Origin: Pyrodictiaceae archaeon
Lineage (GTDB): Archaea > Thermoproteota > Thermoprotei_A > Sulfolobales > Pyrodictiaceae
Direction: 5' to 3'
Assembly: GCA_027033675.1 (NCBI GenBank)
Contig: JALVKZ010000240.1
Location: 1-8,394 of the forward strand
DNA: 8,394 bases
Shown: piece after piece, positions 6,484 to 8,394 of the stretch
How positions within the stretch are numbered: position 1 is the stretch's first letter
How the letters are laid out: each line of letters starts with the position of its first letter
Translations under genes and position numbers: made by a program
Notes under the pieces: generated by a model
Seen by the model: the letters and a program-made list of their open reading frames with translations, nothing else
Told to the model about the DNA's origin: nothing
Database searches by the model: none

Positions 6484-7609
6484 CACCGTGCACATGTGGA
6501 TGAACCCTTATCAAGTAATCAGCCCCAGTGCCTACTCCTTTGCCGAAAACTCGGAGAGAGGGCATAACGAGCCTAAACCCTAGCTCCTCGACAGCATACT
6601 GTATGTTCTCCTCGTTCTCCGAGAGAGTAACGGTGCATGTGGAGTACACTAACACCCCGCCAGGCTTTAAGAGACCATAGGCAGCGCGCAGAAATTGTCG
6701 CTGATAAAGTGCGCTATTACGCACGTCTTGGTAACTCTTCTTATCCCATACCTTGGGCAAGACGCCGAGACTAGTACAAGGCGGGTCCAGGACAATATAG
6801 TCGGCAATCCCCTTGCCAAGCCTTATGTCAGCGTATCGTGAATCCAGCCGAACCACTTCCACGCCGCTGTGTCCTAGCCGCCTAAGATTCTCAACAAGCC
6901 TTCTAGTTTTCGACGCGGAGTGGTCAAGGGCAATAATGCGCGCCCTTCCCCTAACAAGCTCATAGACATGCCCTGTCTTACCACCAGGGGCTGCGCACAT
7001 ATCAACTATCACGCTGCCCGGCGCCGGGTCAAGTACACGCGCCACTAGCATTGAGGATATACTTTGCTCATAGATGAGCCCGTTCCTGGCCCAGACCGTG
7101 TCACGGAGACTAGGGACAGTGTAGAGGGGCCTAACGTTTTCTGCAACAAGGCCTCTTCCTCTGCGCAGGCTGTGGAGGAACTCTTTTACTATAACCGCGT
7201 TAGCTACAACGACACCGTTCTCGGTCCTCACAGCAGCCTCTATGCCTGGCTTAGCACAGTCATCTAGGCTCCTAACGCCCGGGGCGTATACGTGGGCCCC
7301 CATCATTATGCTCTCAGCAGCCTTCTTGTCGACAACTATGTAGCAACCAGTATCTCTAACACGTTGCGGACCTCTAACTGGGAGCCAAAGAGCCTCCTCA
7401 AGGAACTCGTCGCGATAAACCGTGTAGCCCTTGTTCCTCATATCGTCAAGTAACTCGCCCGGATCAATCCTTAGCACGTTGACACGTACATAGTAGCGGG
7501 CAGGAGGCCTCTGAACGGCATCGAGGAAGGCCCGGAGCCCATGAATACCATAGATTTTGCGAAGCTCGGCTAGTAACTGTTCATCGTAGCATAGTGTAGT
7601 ACACGTCAT
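6443..7609 (-). CDS. PUA-domain RNA m5C methyltransferase, NSUN6-like (NOL1/NOP2/Sun family)
   Basis: Members of this family methylate C5 of cytosine in tRNA or rRNA with SAM. In the numbering from the TTG at 7618, residues 40-90 are an RRM-like N-terminal part (VRVNVLR), 92-165 a PUA RNA-binding domain (VVDKKAAESIMMGAHVYAPGV), and 180-391 the Rossmann catalytic domain. Motif I is DMCAAPGGKT (206-215), followed by LDHS (231-234). Both signature cysteines are present: C281 in DPPCTSLG and C328 in YSTCTVT. A PUA domain placed before the catalytic domain is the arrangement of NSUN6, known from human and Pyrococcus enzymes to modify C72 of certain tRNAs; applying that target here is inference. 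ATG 7609 is chosen; TTG 7618 would add three residues and neither start has an ideal ribosome site. The 3' end is antisense to the last 41 bases of pcp, and livF ends about 170 bases upstream on the same strand. Confidence 0.92.
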   Translation of the reverse strand: MTCTTLCYDEQLLAELRKIYGIHGLRAFLDAVQRPPARYYVRVNVLRIDPGELLDDMRNKGYTVYRDEFLEEALWLPVRGPQRVRDTGCYIVVDKKAAESIMMGAHVYAPGVRSLDDCAKPGIEAAVRTENGVVVANAVIVKEFLHSLRRGRGLVAENVRPLYTVPSLRDTVWARNGLIYEQSISSMLVARVLDPAPGSVIVDMCAAPGGKTGHVYELVRGRARIIALDHSASKTRRLVENLRRLGHSGVEVVRLDSRYADIRLGKGIADYIVLDPPCTSLGVLPKVWDKKSYQDVRNSALYQRQFLRAAYGLLKPGGVLVYSTCTVTLSENEENIQYAVEELGFRLVMPSLRVFGKGVGTGADYLIRVHPHVHGATGYFVARLVKPR

Positions 7610-7785
7610 CCCCGGCAACCCTAGCGCTCATCCCCTTGGCCTCGGTGCCTAGCATGGGGCTAATTAAGCTACAAGGCATAGACAGTGCAGAATAGCGAGG
7701 ACTAAAAACGAGGAAATATTTGAGCAGAAACGGAGACTAGGTGAGATCCTTGTTTCGAAGAAATATCTTGGGCGCGGTCTTGTCT
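7610..7785 (-). promoter_or_regulatory. Intergenic region with candidate promoter for the NSUN-like gene and a T-run after livF
   Basis: Read on the - strand, this gap contains TTTTTAG (T5 at about 7704-7708) and a T-rich ATATTTCTT just after the livF stop, both possible termination signals. Two A/T patches could be box A for the downstream methyltransferase: CAAATATTTCC (about 7712-7722, with AAATATTT a palindrome) and GCTTAATTAG (about 7661-7671). The second would give a short leader of about 30 bases. No open reading frame or structured RNA was recognised. Confidence 0.35.
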
Positions 7786-8394
7786 CTAGTGCACTCCTAG
7801 ATATGCCTTTATTATCTCCGGGTTCTCTGCGAGCTCCTTGGCAGGGCCCTCCATCCTTATTCTGCCAGTTTCTAGGACGTAGGCATAGTCAGCGATGTTC
7901 AGCGCGTAGTGTACGTTTTGCTCAACTATGAGTATAGTTAGCCCTTCTTCGTCCCTGATCCTCTTAACGAGATACATTATCTCGAGAGCAAGTTTTGGTG
8001 CGAGGCCGAGACTTGCCTCATCTATCATTAGTAGCCTCGGTAGCGCCATGAGCCCCCGCGCTATTGCTAGCATTTGTTGCTCTCCACCGCTTAGTGTGCC
8101 AGCTTTCTGGTTTAGTCGCTCCCGAAGCCGGGGGAAAATGTTGAAGACCCTCTCAAGGCTCTCTTGTATCTTCTGACGGGCGCGCTGATTATAGGCACCC
8201 ATGAGCAGGTTCTCATAGACAGTCATCTGTGGGAAGATACCCCTGCCCTCTGGTACTAGTACTATGCCCTTCTCCACTCTGCGGTAACTGGGCAGCTTAG
8301 TTACGTCTTCTCCCGCGAACACTATTCTTCCCTTCCACGCCGGGATTATGCCGACTATGGCTCTCAGAGTAGTGGTTTTACCAGCACCATTGCT
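7786..8394 (-). CDS. livF: Branched-chain amino acid-type ABC transporter ATP-binding protein LivF (N-terminus cut by window edge)
   Basis: The frame stays open to the right edge, where it begins within Walker A (SNGAGKTT, visible residues 1-8). About 30 residues are missing of an expected 235 or so; 202 are visible. PEGRGIFPQMTVYENL (48-63) is the Q-loop region typical of LivF, in which Glu stands where many ABC ATPases have Gln. The ABC signature LSGGEQQ is at 101-107 and Walker B LLMIDEASLGLAP has D125/E126. VEQN at the switch position (Q159) replaces the common His, also a LivF trait. The ending YLGVH matches the family's C-terminus. LivF pairs with LivG on the cytosolic side of the LivHM permease to drive uptake of branched-chain amino acids or related solutes; the partners would lie beyond the right edge. 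GTG at 8322 is an internal Val codon, not a start. Confidence 0.93.
   Translation of the reverse strand, partial: SNGAGKTTTLRAIVGIIPAWKGRIVFAGEDVTKLPSYRRVEKGIVLVPEGRGIFPQMTVYENLLMGAYNQRARQKIQESLERVFNIFPRLRERLNQKAGTLSGGEQQMLAIARGLMALPRLLMIDEASLGLAPKLALEIMYLVKRIRDEEGLTILIVEQNVHYALNIADYAYVLETGRIRMEGPAKELAENPEIIKAYLGVH

Noticed and set aside
7928..8176. 82-codon open frame on the + strand inside livF
   Set aside because: It is antisense to the ABC signature and Walker B and is a Ser/Arg-rich shadow.

Overview
The window reads as a compact chromosomal segment from a hyperthermophilic crenarchaeon (Thermoproteota). The proteins resemble those of Desulfurococcales such as the Pyrodictium/Hyperthermus group, but that placement is recalled family resemblance, not a search. 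Archaeal hallmarks are FEN1, NOB1, Trm5, a DUF371 protein and a CDC48-type AAA ATPase, together with frequent GTG starts, AGA/AGG arginine and ATA isoleucine codons, and tiny intergenic gaps. No rRNA, tRNA, CRISPR array, transposon or phage gene was seen, and no gene-free stretch exceeds 300 bases.

Layout from left to right. (1) The C-terminal AAA module of a CDC48/VAT-type unfoldase on the + strand, cut by the left edge. (2) A gap of about 190 bases with a T-rich stretch, a perfect 7-bp-arm palindrome and a candidate box A, followed by a 77-81 residue winged-helix-like protein and the flap endonuclease gene fen on the + strand. (3) pcm (protein repair methyltransferase) on the - strand, ending 22 bases from fen, and divergent from a DUF371 gene on the + strand. 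(4) trm5 (tRNA m1G37 methyltransferase) on the - strand. Its 3' end overlaps DUF371 by 108 bases and its start codon lies four bases from that of NAD kinase. (5) A + strand series of nadK, nob1 (overlapping by 25 bases) and pcp (pyroglutamyl peptidase). (6) On the - strand, a PUA-containing NSUN6-like RNA m5C methyltransferase whose 3' end overlaps pcp by 41 bases, and, upstream of it, a LivF-type ABC ATPase cut by the right edge.

Most genes are housekeeping. RNA maturation and translation account for three (Trm5, NOB1, the NSUN protein), protein quality control and turnover for three (CDC48, Pcm, Pcp), and DNA replication/repair for FEN1. NAD kinase supplies NADP and LivF energises solute import. 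Three proteins are class I SAM-dependent methyltransferases (Pcm, Trm5, NSUN).

I do not see a clearly new multi-gene system. The points most worth a second look are the extreme packing (two convergent coding overlaps and one nearly touching divergent start pair), the palindrome beside a possible promoter of the winged-helix gene, the uncharacterised winged-helix/FEN1 and DUF371 genes, an unusual NAD kinase motif, and an HbYX-like tail on the CDC48 protein.
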